From contig NZ_FNJC01000003.1 of assembly GCF_900104305.1 (NCBI RefSeq), positions 248,001 to 312,000 on the forward strand: 64,000 nucleotides of DNA, in the 5' to 3' direction. Of this stretch, positions 48,196 through 57,104 are shown one piece after another (position 1 is the first letter of the stretch; every line of letters starts with the position of its first letter). Position numbers and translations under genes: made by a program. The notes under the pieces are model-generated. The model made no database searches. It was given only the letters and a program-made list of their open reading frames with translations, and had not been told where the DNA came from. The DNA comes from Filomicrobium insigne (GTDB taxonomy: Bacteria > Pseudomonadota > Alphaproteobacteria > Rhizobiales > Hyphomicrobiaceae).

Positions 48196-48303
48196 AGAAA
48201 GGGCAATGCGGGATATGACGGCGGAATAGAGGCGCACCGCCTGATAAAGCAGTCAGATCCAAGAGGGCTCGGCTCGCACGGCAGAGCCGCGGGGCAACTG
48301 CCG

Positions 48304-49134
48304 CTACGTGCGAACGAAGGCCAGAAGGTCCGGGTTGATCACTTCCGGGTGCGTTGTGCACATCCCGTGAGGGAAGCCTGGGTAGGTTTTAAGGGTTCCG
48401 TTTTTCAAGAGCTTGACTGAGAGCGGCGCTGAATCCGCGTAAGGCACGATTTGATCGTCGTCTCCGTGCATGACGAACGTCGGAACCTCGATCTGCTGGA
48501 GATCCTCTGTAAAATCCGTTTCGGAAAAGGCCTTGATGCAGTCGTAATGGGCTTTCGCGCCACCCATCATGCCTTGGCGCCACCAGTTCTCGATGACCCC
48601 TTGGCTCACTTTGGCACCCGGGCGGTTGAAGCCGTAAAACGGTCCTGAAGGGACATCGAGGAAGAATTGCGCGCGGTTGGCGACAAGAGCGTCACGAAAC
48701 CCATCGAACACCTCGATGGGCAGGCCGCCCGGATTATTTGCCGTCTTCAACATAATTGGAGGTACTGCGCCAATCAGCACGGCTTTCGCAACGCGACCTT
48801 GTTTGGATCGGGCCACATAACGCGCGACTTCGCCCCCCCCCGTCGAGTGCCCGATGTGCACCGCGTTCTTGAGGTCGAGAGCATCTGCCAGCTCGATGAC
48901 ATCTGCCGCGTAGGTATCCATCTCATTTCCCGTCCACGTCTGCGTCGAGCGTCCATGTCCCCTGCGATCATGTGCAATAACGCGATAGCCGTTAGCGAGA
49001 AAGAACATCATCTGCGCGTCCCAGTCGTCCGCGCTGAGCGGCCAGCCGTGATGAAAGACGATGGGTTGGGCATCGCGCGGACCCCAGTCCTTGAAATAAA
49101 TTCTGGTTCCGTCGGTGGTCGTGATCGTGTCCAT
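48304..49134 (-). CDS. alpha/beta hydrolase, non-haem chloroperoxidase/arylesterase type
   Basis: 276-residue soluble enzyme. Motifs are [13 protein letters not shown] (oxyanion), [11 protein letters not shown], the nucleophile elbow [10 protein letters not shown] with Ser near 98, an acid in [11 protein letters not shown] and His in [11 protein letters not shown]. Family members hydrolyse esters and can catalyse perhydrolysis. The physiological substrate is unknown. It stands alone on the minus strand. Confidence 0.9.
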   Translation of the reverse strand: MDTITTTDGTRIYFKDWGPRDAQPIVFHHGWPLSADDWDAQMMFFLANGYRVIAHDRRGHGRSTQTWTGNEMDTYAADVIELADALDLKNAVHIGHSTGGGEVARYVARSKQGRVAKAVLIGAVPPIMLKTANNPGGLPIEVFDGFRDALVANRAQFFLDVPSGPFYGFNRPGAKVSQGVIENWWRQGMMGGAKAHYDCIKAFSETDFTEDLQQIEVPTFVMHGDDDQIVPYADSAPLSVKLLKNGTLKTYPGFPHGMCTTHPEVINPDLLAFVRT

Positions 49135-49636
49135 GGTGACCTCACACTGTTTGGAACTAACAACTGAAATGTATGCTTAGAGGTGTGCTCATCCCCCGGT
49201 GGCGTCGATGCCGTGGCTGAATGCTAGGGAACACGTTCTCCTTAATCGACCCAGGCAAGGTCATCGGAAAATCCCGCCAGGACGACTGTGTCAGCGCAAA
49301 TGGGAATGCGGATTGTGGAGGAAGGTGTGAACAGCGCTGGGCGCATTGTCTGACAGCCACAAATGCCGAAAGTTCGTAAGGGGCCGCTGTTTAAAGACGT
49401 GCGCTGAACGGCAACTGAGGCAGGCATGATACCGAGCTGTTCCGCGATCAACATGATCGTACGCCTTGGCGAGCCTAAACGATGGAAGATAGTTTTACGC
49501 ACTATCGGCGCTTGTCAATTCAATCAAAAGGCGTGGTTAAAAAAGTGGACGTCGTGCGTCCGCAACGTATCCGTTACGAGAAGTACCAAGGTACGTCCTT
49601 CAATATTGGATATGCTGATCGTCCGTCACCGGAGCA
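49135..49636. other. non-coding interval between the hydrolase gene and fabI
   Basis: 502 bases. An 87-codon minus-strand frame (49242-49502) has no recognisable features and no good ribosome site. No terminator for the fabI side was identified. Confidence 0.4.
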
Positions 49637-50419
49637 TCAATCCATGATGTGATAGCCACCGTCGACATAAAGCGTATCGCCTGTAATGAGCTTGGCACCG
49701 TCCATTGCCAGGAAAGCTACGGCGACACCGACGTCGTCAATGGAAACGAGACTGCGACTTGGTGCTTTCATCTGCGCTTTGTGGAGCAGCTTGTCGAAAT
49801 CGCTGATCCCAGAGGCAGCCCGTGTCTTCAATGGACCGGGAGAAATCGCGTGTACTCTGATACCTTTAGGCCCGAGTTCCGCCGCCACGTAACGCGTAGC
49901 GGACTCCAGCGCAGCCTTCACGGGCCCCATGATGTTGTAATTTTCGACCACCATGTGAGAGCCGTAGTAGGTCATCGTGAAGAGGCTGCCGCCGTCTTTC
50001 ATCAAGGGTTCTGCCAGTTTCGCCATCCGGATGAACGACCAGCACGATAGCTCCATTGCCAGAAGAAAACCCTCCTTCGAGCAGTCAACGACGCGGCCCT
50101 GTAGGTCGGCTTTAGGAGCAAACGCAATCGAGTGCAGCATGATGTCGAGTTTGCCCCACTTTTTCTCGATGGCGTCAAAGACGGCTTCCAGCTCGCCTTC
50201 GTTGTGCACATTGAGGGGCATGAAAATGGAGGCCTCCATCTCCTCGGCAAGCGGCGTCACATATTGCTTCGTCTTGTCGTTGAGATAGGTGACGGCAAGG
50301 TCAGCACCGAACGCGCGAAAAGCTTTGGCGCAGCCCCATGCAATTGAATGCTCGTTGGCGATACCCGTGACGAGAGCTTTCTTCTCCTTGAGCAGCGCCA
50401 ATGAAGAAAGATCAATCAT
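49637..50419 (-). CDS. fabI: enoyl-ACP reductase FabI
   Basis: NADH-dependent reductase completing each fatty-acid elongation cycle. The 260 residues show KKALVTGIANEHSIAWG near residue 13, LDIMLHSIAFAPK near residue 92, and the catalytic YNIMGPVKAALES Tyr/Lys pair near residue 160. It overlaps ackA by 4 bases. Genomes of this group often have a second fabI, so this copy may be specialised. Confidence 0.94.
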   Translation of the reverse strand: MIDLSSLALLKEKKALVTGIANEHSIAWGCAKAFRAFGADLAVTYLNDKTKQYVTPLAEEMEASIFMPLNVHNEGELEAVFDAIEKKWGKLDIMLHSIAFAPKADLQGRVVDCSKEGFLLAMELSCWSFIRMAKLAEPLMKDGGSLFTMTYYGSHMVVENYNIMGPVKAALESATRYVAAELGPKGIRVHAISPGPLKTRAASGISDFDKLLHKAQMKAPSRSLVSIDDVGVAVAFLAMDGAKLITGDTLYVDGGYHIMD

Positions 50420-51633
50420 GCAAGTTTCTCCTCACGAAGAGGGATCGACTGGGCCCGCAAAGCGTTCAGCGTGTGCCGAGCAATCATCAGGCCCTCGTTG
50501 GTCGGGATCACAAAGCAGGCAGCAGGAGAATTCTTTGTGGTGATGCGGGATGCACCAGCGGCGTTCGCCTCCGCGTCAAGGTCAAAGCCCAACCACGCAA
50601 GTCTCTGTAGGACTGCAGCGCGAATGGGCGCTGCGTTTTCGCCAATTCCGGCTGTAAACACGAAGCCATCGATGCCACCCATGGCCGCGGCCAACATGCC
50701 TGTGAGAGTGGCGATCCGGTAAACGAAATATTCAAGCGCGAACTTAGCGCGCGGCTCCGAACTTGCGAGCAGATCGCGGACATCATTGCTGATCCCGGAC
50801 AATCCCTTGAGACCACAATCCTTGTAAAGGAAGCGTTCAATCTCGTCCGCGCTCATGCCCTTCTGCTGCATGAGGTAGATGACAACACCAGCATCGAGCT
50901 GCCCCGGCCTTGTTCCCATTGGAAGGCCATCGAGTGCGGTAAAGCCCATCGTGCTGTCGATGCTCTTGCGATCAACCATGGCGCACATCGAAGCGCCGCT
51001 GCCCAGGTGCGCAACGATGACACGCCCACTGGTGATTTCTGGTGCGATATCTGGAAGTTGGCCCGCGATATATTCGTACGATAAGCCATGAAAGCCGTAG
51101 CGGCGCACGCCTTCCGTATGAAGCTCATCAGGTATGGCGTAGTAATCGGCAACCGCAGGATGCCCTCGATGAAAGGACGTGTCGAAACAGGCAACTTGCA
51201 AGAGATGCGGATGCTTCTCGTGGATCACCTTTATTGGTGCAAGATTGTTGGGCTGATGAAGAGGCGCAAGCGGAATAAAGGGCTCTAGCTTTTTAATCAC
51301 TTCGCCGGACACGATTGTTGGGGCAGTAAACTCAGATCCCCCGTGCACAACACGGTGACCGATGGCTATCGGCAACTCGCCATTCCCATGGGCTCTCAGG
51401 AAGGACACAGCTTCCCCGAACGCCGTCGGCACGTCTGGGATCTCTTGAGCACTCCATCTCTGATCGACAAGCGTCTCCCCCTCGCTCCCTCTGGCGAACA
51501 GACGGGGATGAGTTCCGATCCCCTCGAGTTGACCTCTCATGCGCCGCTCGAGCTGGTCATACGGGCCAACGGCAAAGACTTGGAACTTGACGCTGGAACT
51601 GCCGGCATTGACCACAAGTATCGTTTCGCTCAT
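50416..51633 (-). CDS. ackA: acetate kinase
   Basis: Transfers phosphate between acetyl phosphate and ADP. The 405 residues start MSETILVVNAGSSSVKFQVF, with GHRVVHGG, CFDTSFHRGHP and HLGSGASMCAMVDRKSIDSTMG as family motifs. A terminal segment VFTAGIGENAAPIR is also typical. It starts 3 bases after pta ends and overlaps fabI. Confidence 0.96.
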   Translation of the reverse strand: MSETILVVNAGSSSVKFQVFAVGPYDQLERRMRGQLEGIGTHPRLFARGSEGETLVDQRWSAQEIPDVPTAFGEAVSFLRAHGNGELPIAIGHRVVHGGSEFTAPTIVSGEVIKKLEPFIPLAPLHQPNNLAPIKVIHEKHPHLLQVACFDTSFHRGHPAVADYYAIPDELHTEGVRRYGFHGLSYEYIAGQLPDIAPEITSGRVIVAHLGSGASMCAMVDRKSIDSTMGFTALDGLPMGTRPGQLDAGVVIYLMQQKGMSADEIERFLYKDCGLKGLSGISNDVRDLLASSEPRAKFALEYFVYRIATLTGMLAAAMGGIDGFVFTAGIGENAAPIRAAVLQRLAWLGFDLDAEANAAGASRITTKNSPAACFVIPTNEGLMIARHTLNALRAQSIPLREEKLA

Positions 51634-51636
51634 CGC

Positions 51637-52599
51637 TTAGGCTCGGATTGGCTCATGTGCACGCCGACTATGTGCAAGAAGCATGGCCACGGCACAGGAG
51701 GCCATACGCGTCCGCAGGTTGTCGGCTCGGGAGGTCAGGATAATCGGAACGCGGGCGCCCAGCACGATGCCGGCAGCGTCTGCATTTGAGAGGAAGGTGA
51801 GGTTCTTGGCGAGCATGTTCCCGGCCTCAAGATCGGGCACAACGAGGATTTGAGCCTGTCCCGCAACGGCGGATTTGATCCCCTTAATCCGTGCGGCTTC
51901 AAGGCTGATGGCGTTATCAAAGGCAAGCGGGCCGTCCAGTTCGCCCCCTGTGATCTGGCCGCGGTCCGCCATCTTGCACAAGGCGGCCGCATCGATCGTA
52001 GACGGCAGGCTTGGGTTCACGGTTTCGACTGCGGAGAGAATGGCCACTTTGGGTGAGCCCATGCCGAGCGCGACAAACAGGTCGATAGCATTTTGTATGA
52101 TATCCCGTTTTGCCATCAGGTCCGGCGTTATGTTGACCGCCGCGTCGGTGATAAACAGGGTCTGCGCATGTGTCGGAACGTCCATGACGAACACATGGCT
52201 TATCCGCCGTCCAGTTCGCAGTCCTTTCTCTCTGTTGGTAACTGCAGCGAGAAGTTCGTCCGAATGCAGGCTCCCCTTCATCAGGAGTTCTGCCTTCCCC
52301 TCACGAACCAGCTCCACCGCTCTTTCCGCAGCGGCATGGCTATGCGGAGTATCGATGAGCTCCACGCCACTGATATCAAGACCGCACGATTGCGCCACCG
52401 CACGGATCTTCTGTTCGGGGCCAACCAAAAGTGGGACAATCATGCCGGCTTCTGCGGCGTCAATAGCTCCCCGAAGTGACGTCTCATCGCACGGATGCGC
52501 CACAGCAGTGGTAAGGGGAACGAGAGCCTGTGTCGCCGCGATCAGGTGCTCATATTTCTCATGTTTACGGATGGGTGAGACGACAGCCTTTCTAGGCAT
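51637..52599 (-). CDS. pta: phosphate acetyl/butyryltransferase (short Pta)
   Basis: Exchanges CoA and phosphate on acetyl or other acyl groups, supplying acetyl phosphate to AckA. At 320 residues it is the single-domain Ptb/Pta form often annotated with enoyl-CoA hydratase fusions, lacking the DRTGG domain. Seen are VPLLVGPEQKIRAVAQSCG, LMKGSLHSDELLAAVTNRE, VFVMDVPTHAQTLFITDAAVNI (near residues 130-155) and LVVPDLEAGNMLAKNLTF. It is the first gene of pta-ackA-fabI. Confidence 0.92.
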   Translation of the reverse strand: MPRKAVVSPIRKHEKYEHLIAATQALVPLTTAVAHPCDETSLRGAIDAAEAGMIVPLLVGPEQKIRAVAQSCGLDISGVELIDTPHSHAAAERAVELVREGKAELLMKGSLHSDELLAAVTNREKGLRTGRRISHVFVMDVPTHAQTLFITDAAVNITPDLMAKRDIIQNAIDLFVALGMGSPKVAILSAVETVNPSLPSTIDAAALCKMADRGQITGGELDGPLAFDNAISLEAARIKGIKSAVAGQAQILVVPDLEAGNMLAKNLTFLSNADAAGIVLGARVPIILTSRADNLRTRMASCAVAMLLAHSRRAHEPIRA

Positions 52600-52856
52600 C
52601 GCAGCATCCTTTCATATCCCAGACAACGTCACAGCCCCGAATTGGATCGCTACCACTCAAGAAAAAGGGCAGCGTCACCACGCGTCCTCCGGGAAATATA
52701 TGATCTCCGTGTGAAGCTTTTAGTGAAGCGGCCGGAGGTCTTTTTCTGAGAGAATTCATAGGTGATCCGCGGCAGCCATCGTTGGACGATCTATGCGTTC
52801 TGCCGAGTTTCGCAGGTGCCAATGATCTACGTTCATTGTTGTGGAATTGGATTGCT

Positions 52857-52870
52857 TTGACCTGCGTCAA
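52857..52870. promoter_or_regulatory. FNR/FixK-type box upstream of pta
   Basis: TTGAC-CTGC-GTCAA is a perfect dyad fitting the FNR/FixK consensus TTGAY-N4-RTCAA. It lies about 258 bases upstream of the pta start, in the 52600-53017 interval, which otherwise holds no gene. Confidence 0.55.
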
Positions 52871-52939
52871 AGTCCGACGGCGAGACCTTTCCGCGGGGAT
52901 GGCTTCACAAAGTTTTGCGGGCCTATCTATCAAAGCGTT

Positions 52940-52967
52940 GAGGCGGCGTTCAGGCTAACGCCACCTC
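52940..52967 (-). terminator. hairpin after the YeeE/YedE operon
   Basis: GAGGcGGCGTT pairs with AACGCCaCCTC (one mismatch) around CAGGCT, about 50 bases beyond the last stop codon of the operon. The T-tract is weak. Confidence 0.4.
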
Positions 52968-53017
52968 TAAGAGCCTTTGCCGGGTATCCCTCGGTCGGAG
53001 GGACTGCGAATCTATTC

Positions 53018-53635
53018 TTAGATCTTACGCAGGTGAGCAGCGGTCTTATCTCGTTGGACTGTCCCGCCCATAAGCCCGTCGTAGTCAGTGCCTGTTTCGA
53101 CAGTCCAGGACTGCCAACGCTCGACTGCCCAAAGCACTCCGGCAAGAATTACAGCGAGCCCGATTGCGGTCGCCCAAAAGGGCAAGCCAAGGAGCTGATC
53201 AAAGCCGATTTTCTCACCCTTCTCGTTGAAGAAGGCCTTGATGGGGACGTCGAAATATCCGTACGTGATGGCCCCGGCAATACCACCCACGAGCGTGAAG
53301 ATTGCATCGCGGTAGCCGGCACCGATCTGGGCCAGCGTCGTACCTGGACAAGCTCCGGCAAGCGCAATGCCGATGCCAAGGATCAGCCCACCGATCATGT
53401 CGGCCTTATACAATAAGGGTTTGAGGCTGAGCTTCACTCCGAACATGCCGTTCATGACTGCAAGGACAATGAGCCCTGTAATCACGGCAGACAGGAACAC
53501 TTTGAGCATCAGAAAATTCTTGAGCTGCATTTGACCGACAATGACGCCGGGCTCAAAGACGCGGCTCTTTTCCAAAACGAAGCCGAACACAATGCCGGTG
53601 GCCAATCCGATAAGAATGGCATTCAACACGGACAT
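53018..53635 (-). CDS. YeeE/YedE-family sulfur transporter subunit (DUF6691 type)
   Basis: 205-residue membrane protein with about five helices. The family Cys signature is ALAGACPGTTLAQIGAG near residue 95, and a further helix-linker carries KEGEKIGF-like sequence. It forms the second half of a split YeeE/YedE importer. Characterised single-chain members (TsuA) take up thiosulfate via conserved Cys. It begins 24 bases after the other half. Confidence 0.88.
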   Translation of the reverse strand: MSVLNAILIGLATGIVFGFVLEKSRVFEPGVIVGQMQLKNFLMLKVFLSAVITGLIVLAVMNGMFGVKLSLKPLLYKADMIGGLILGIGIALAGACPGTTLAQIGAGYRDAIFTLVGGIAGAITYGYFDVPIKAFFNEKGEKIGFDQLLGLPFWATAIGLAVILAGVLWAVERWQSWTVETGTDYDGLMGGTVQRDKTAAHLRKI

Positions 53636-53659
53636 GTCATCTCTCCTTTGTGAATTCGC

Positions 53660-54175
53660 TCACGCACGGCGGAACAGGGCGGCGGTCAGAATGCCACCGG
53701 CGAACATCGCGGCGACGGCGAGCGTCGATCCGACGGAAAGTTGCGCCATCCCCGAAATGCCGTGACCTGACGTGCAGCCGCCAGCAATGCGGGCGCCGAA
53801 CAGCATGATGAAACCTGCGAGGAAGGCGACCGGTGCACGAGCACTCAACGTCGATGTTCCGATTGTGCGTGCCCACACCGGTGAGATGGTTTGCCGACGG
53901 GCGCCGGAAAGGCGCATCGATAGAAATGCGCCGACGGCAATTCCGCCGACAACGGCAACCTGCCACCAGTTCTTTGCGCCCCACAAATGCTTAGCCAGAT
54001 AACTGACATCGGAGACTTGGCTGTCGAACAGTGAGGCGATGTGAGCGCCGACCGTTACAAAGGACGATGACGCGCCAAGCGCCGTCGACATGAGCAGGAA
54101 GGTCGGGATTTGTAGAAGGCCGATGATCACGCCAGCAACGTAGGGAGACCACGCCTTATCAGTGAGGTTAAGCAT
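53660..54175 (-). CDS. YeeE/YedE-family sulfur transporter subunit
   Basis: 171-residue membrane protein with helices including VAGVIIGLLQIPTFLLMSTALG and the signature IAGGCTSGHGISGMAQLSVGS near residue 130, holding the transport Cys. With the adjacent gene it corresponds to the two halves of a full YeeE/YedE transporter. A GGAGGGG site precedes its ATG. The likely substrate is thiosulfate or another small sulfur species. Confidence 0.9.
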   Translation of the reverse strand: MLNLTDKAWSPYVAGVIIGLLQIPTFLLMSTALGASSSFVTVGAHIASLFDSQVSDVSYLAKHLWGAKNWWQVAVVGGIAVGAFLSMRLSGARRQTISPVWARTIGTSTLSARAPVAFLAGFIMLFGARIAGGCTSGHGISGMAQLSVGSTLAVAAMFAGGILTAALFRRA

Positions 54176-54217
54176 TTAACCCCTCCATGTCGTTTGTTTG
54201 TGACTCTTCTTCTGGAC

Positions 54218-54367
54218 TTACAAAGCGACCTTTAGGGCAACGCCGACGGTCAACGCGCCCCAGATCATCATGTTGAAGAAGCTACGTAGCACCTGGCGAT
54301 GATCACTCTCAGCCGGCACACCGAACGCGTCGCAGATCAAGTCACCCGGCAAGAAGAATAAGCGCAT
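54218..54367 (-). CDS. 49-residue single-helix membrane peptide
   Basis: Small gene whose ATG at 54367 overlaps the stop of the upstream DUF2892 gene by one ATGA unit. The product begins MRLFFLPGDLICDAFGVPAE and ends with a helix, NMMIWGALTVGVALKVAL. It has one Cys. The coupled start and location inside the sulfur-import operon support it as real. No family is recognised. Confidence 0.6.
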   Translation of the reverse strand: MRLFFLPGDLICDAFGVPAESDHRQVLRSFFNMMIWGALTVGVALKVAL

Positions 54368-54579
54368 CACGTCTTACCTCCTTCCTTCGATGCCCGCGGC
54401 TGGCAGGTGTTGATACCGAGCAGGGTATAAGGCGGGCACCAGCCTATGATGGCTGATGCAAGCGGTAAAAGACCGACCCATCCCCATGGTGTTTGCGGCC
54501 CGACGAACACAAGGCTGATTAGAACGACGCCCACAAGAGCGCGTATGGCCCGGTCGATGCCACCCACATTACATTTCAT
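54367..54579 (-). CDS. DUF2892 inner-membrane protein
   Basis: 70-residue protein with the family start CNVGGIDRAIRALVG and two helices around WGWVGLLPLASAIIG, then CPPYTLLGINTC. The ATG at 54579 is preceded by GGAGG. A start 4 codons earlier is less likely. DUF2892 domains recur beside rhodanese and YeeE genes. The conserved Cys residues may carry or sense sulfur, which is inference. First gene of the operon. Confidence 0.85.
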   Translation of the reverse strand: MKCNVGGIDRAIRALVGVVLISLVFVGPQTPWGWVGLLPLASAIIGWCPPYTLLGINTCQPRASKEGGKT

Positions 54580-54636
54580 GGTCGCCTCCATTTTTCTTTG
54601 ATGGAGGTCAAGCTAGTTGGAGCGTAAGCGGAAGTA

Positions 54637-54651
54637 TGTGACTAAGTCACA
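54637..54651. promoter_or_regulatory. palindromic operator TGTGAC-TAA-GTCACA
   Basis: A perfect 6-3-6 dyad lies 58 bases upstream of the DUF2892 start, between it and the Crp/Fnr gene. The half-sites resemble CRP/FNR-family operators, although the spacing (TGTGA-N5-TCACA) is one base shorter than the classic CRP site. Confidence 0.65.
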
Positions 54652-54681
54652 AAGCCGGAGTGAGGGAATTGGCAGGTCTGA

Positions 54682-55350
54682 CTAGTGCTCAGATGCGAGC
54701 CGTTCGAGTGCAGGGCGATTGTTGATTTTGATGTGCCCTCGCGTCACCGCAAGCCAGCCTCGACGCTGAAACTCGGCAAATATCCGGCTAACGACCTCGC
54801 GCGCCGTTCCAAGCTCCGAGGCGATCTGCTGCTGCGTACTCGTGACATCGTCCGCGCCGTGGGACAATTCCAGAATCTTATGAGCGAGACGAATGTCCAT
54901 GCGCGAAAATGCGATCTCTTCGATGATCCGGAAGAGGTTTGTCACGCGCGTACTAAAGGCTGTGAAAACGAAGCGTCGAAACTCGTGCGAACGGGCGATA
55001 AGCTCTTCAAATGTGGTGCGCGGAATGGCAACGGCATGAATATCCGTTTCCGCGATCGCCTCGGCTGGATAGTCTTCATACCCCATGAGGCAGGCAGTTG
55101 TGAGCGCGCAGCTCTCGCCCGCAGAGACACGATAAAGTACGATTTCCCGGCCGGTTTCCGAGATCTGCTGGACGCGCACGCTACCATCCAGCAAAAGCAG
55201 GTAACTCTTAGGAGCCTGACCCGGCCCATAGATGCGACTGCCGGACGGGAGTGAGACCACGGCGCTGTTACGCATCAGGATATCGACCACATCTGGCGGC
55301 AGACGCTTAAGCCCCGCGAACTGATCAATCCATTCAGCTTCCTGAGACAT
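54682..55350 (-). CDS. Crp/Fnr-family regulator of sulfur transport
   Basis: 222-residue regulator starting at ATG 55350. A frame open to 55431 is unconserved upstream. The N-terminal cyclic-nucleotide-binding fold includes SGSRIYGPGQAPKSYLLLLDG, and the dimer helix contains FRIIEEIAFSRMDIRLA. The C-terminal helix-turn-helix is TQQQIASELGTAREVVSRIF. Two Cys lie in ESCALTTACLMGY near residue 80, possible redox or persulfide sensors. The cyclic-AMP contact residues are not evident. It is upstream of the YeeE operon. Confidence 0.9.
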   Translation of the reverse strand: MSQEAEWIDQFAGLKRLPPDVVDILMRNSAVVSLPSGSRIYGPGQAPKSYLLLLDGSVRVQQISETGREIVLYRVSAGESCALTTACLMGYEDYPAEAIAETDIHAVAIPRTTFEELIARSHEFRRFVFTAFSTRVTNLFRIIEEIAFSRMDIRLAHKILELSHGADDVTSTQQQIASELGTAREVVSRIFAEFQRRGWLAVTRGHIKINNRPALERLASEH

Positions 55351-55561
55351 CGAAGGCTCCGTGGGTTTCACCTGATGCGGTGAGGGGCAATACGCATACG
55401 CTTCCCTACGGGCTAAAAGGGCGCGAGCCAAGTCTTATCCCGATCCTCATTGCGCTGGGCGAATGGAAGTATCTCATTCAGGAAGTGCGGAAGGAAAGAG
55501 GTGTTCGAGCCAATTGCGCACGCCCTTCGGGACGCCTTAGTATTAGTCTCGCAAGGGATCT

Positions 55562-56275
55562 ATGAGCTTCGCGGGACATATGGCACCCCGATGGAAATAT
55601 TCGCGTTGGCAACCGGACACTTCGGTGGAGATCGGTTGTCTGCAGGCGACCGCCGCCCGTTCGCTTGTCCCTCACTTTCATAACGAAGTGCAGCTTGTCT
55701 CCGTGAGGCGGGGATGGCGCAGGTTTTCAACACCGGCAGAGGTGTTCCACGTTTGCGAAGGCGAGATCCTAATGCTGCCCGCGGGAATGCCACACGCATC
55801 TTCGGCAAGTGCAAGATCATCCGTCATAAACGTTTATTTGCCCGCGGACCATGCGGCGGTATGCGTGCGCGCACGACCTCAACTGATCCGCAGTCCCAAT
55901 GCCCGCAAACCGGAAGACATTCTGGATGCAATCGGTTCATTGAAAATTCGCGACACACCCAATGAGCACGATGAAACATGGATGGCTATGCGCGACCTCG
56001 TTGCCGGCACAGACGCAAGGATCGCGGATCTCGCTAGCCAGCTAGAATATTCGACAGACGGTTTCATTCGCGCATTCAGAAGTAACGTCGGCATAACCCC
56101 CGCCGCCTATCGGCTGGCGCACCGGCTGACGGTAGCGAGAAAGTGCTTGAGATCTGGAGAGGCTCCCGTCGACGCGGCATATGATGCGGCGTTTGCCGAT
56201 CAAAGCCATTTGGGCCGCTCATTTGTAAGGGCGTATGGAACGACACCCGCTGCTTATAGATCCGCGTTCCTCTGA
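55562..56275 (+). CDS. AraC-family transcriptional regulator
   Basis: 237-residue regulator. The N-terminal cupin-like part has PHFHNEVQLVSVRRG and GEILMLPAGMPHASS. The C-terminal double helix-turn-helix spans about residues 150-235, with IADLASQLEYSTDGFIRAFR and the second helix in AAFADQSHLGRSFVRAYG. It precedes the isochorismatase-family gene, its most likely target. Confidence 0.92.
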   Translation: MSFAGHMAPRWKYSRWQPDTSVEIGCLQATAARSLVPHFHNEVQLVSVRRGWRRFSTPAEVFHVCEGEILMLPAGMPHASSASARSSVINVYLPADHAAVCVRARPQLIRSPNARKPEDILDAIGSLKIRDTPNEHDETWMAMRDLVAGTDARIADLASQLEYSTDGFIRAFRSNVGITPAAYRLAHRLTVARKCLRSGEAPVDAAYDAAFADQSHLGRSFVRAYGTTPAAYRSAFL

Positions 56276-56359
56276 ACCGGCGTAGTCGATTTCATTCCAG
56301 ACGATCGAAGCCAAACAGTGCCACTCCCAGAGCCGTTTCCAGCTCTGGAGTGCCGACCC

Positions 56360-57007
56360 ATGTCCGATCCTTACACAACGCCTGAGCCTGCCGCTTCTGC
56401 GCTCATCACGATCGACCTTCAAAACGATTTTACACTTGAGGGTGCGCCGGCAATGATCGCAGGCACCGCTGCCATCGTGCCCGCCGTACGCAAATCGCTT
56501 GAAGCGTTTCGCAAAGCCGGACGGCCAATCATCCACGTCGTTCGCTTGTACAAAGCCGACGGCTCGAATGTGGACCTGTGTCGCCGACACTTGATCCAAC
56601 GCGGAGCGGTAATCGCGCGACCGGCCACGGAAGGCGCAGAGCTGGTCGACGCATTAAAACCGGACGATGCTATACAACTTGATGCCGATACGCTCCTCGC
56701 GGGACGCCTCCAAAGCATCGGCCCGAACGAATGGATTCTCTATAAGCCGCGATGGAGCGCGTTCCATGACACGATGCTCAAAGCGGTTCTGGATGATCTC
56801 GACGTGACGACACTTGCGTTCGCGGGATGCAATTTTCCCAACTGTCCGCGCGCAAGCATTTACGACGCGAGCAATCGTGATTACCGGCTCTGCGTCATAG
56901 CCGACGCGATGTCCGAACTTTACGAAAGAGGCTTAGCCGAGCTGCAAGGCATCGGCGTCCACATTCTGACATCAGACGACGTCGAGACATGGTTGCGCTC
57001 AAGCTAG
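56360..57007 (+). CDS. isochorismatase-family cysteine hydrolase
   Basis: 215-residue hydrolase of the Asp-Lys-Cys type. The catalytic Asp lies in TIDLQNDFTL near residue 16, Lys in YKPRWSAFHDT and Cys in LAFAGCNFPNCPRASI near residue 158. The ATG at 56360 is preferred to a frame start at 56318. The substrate could be isochorismate, nicotinamide or another carbamoyl compound. The context of an AraC regulator and a TonB-receptor remnant hints at siderophore or aromatic metabolism, but only weakly. Confidence 0.88.
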   Translation: MSDPYTTPEPAASALITIDLQNDFTLEGAPAMIAGTAAIVPAVRKSLEAFRKAGRPIIHVVRLYKADGSNVDLCRRHLIQRGAVIARPATEGAELVDALKPDDAIQLDADTLLAGRLQSIGPNEWILYKPRWSAFHDTMLKAVLDDLDVTTLAFAGCNFPNCPRASIYDASNRDYRLCVIADAMSELYERGLAELQGIGVHILTSDDVETWLRSS

Positions 57008-57104
57008 ACGTCGCGTGGGGGTGCAATATTACACAAATCAAACAGGCAGTTAGCCCATCTGACCGGTGGCATCATGCGCAGCGCAAGCCGGGCTCTGAAA
57101 TCCG

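Noticed and set aside
49242-49502. 86-residue minus-strand frame between the hydrolase gene and fabI
   Set aside because: No recognisable domain or ribosome site; left as non-coding.
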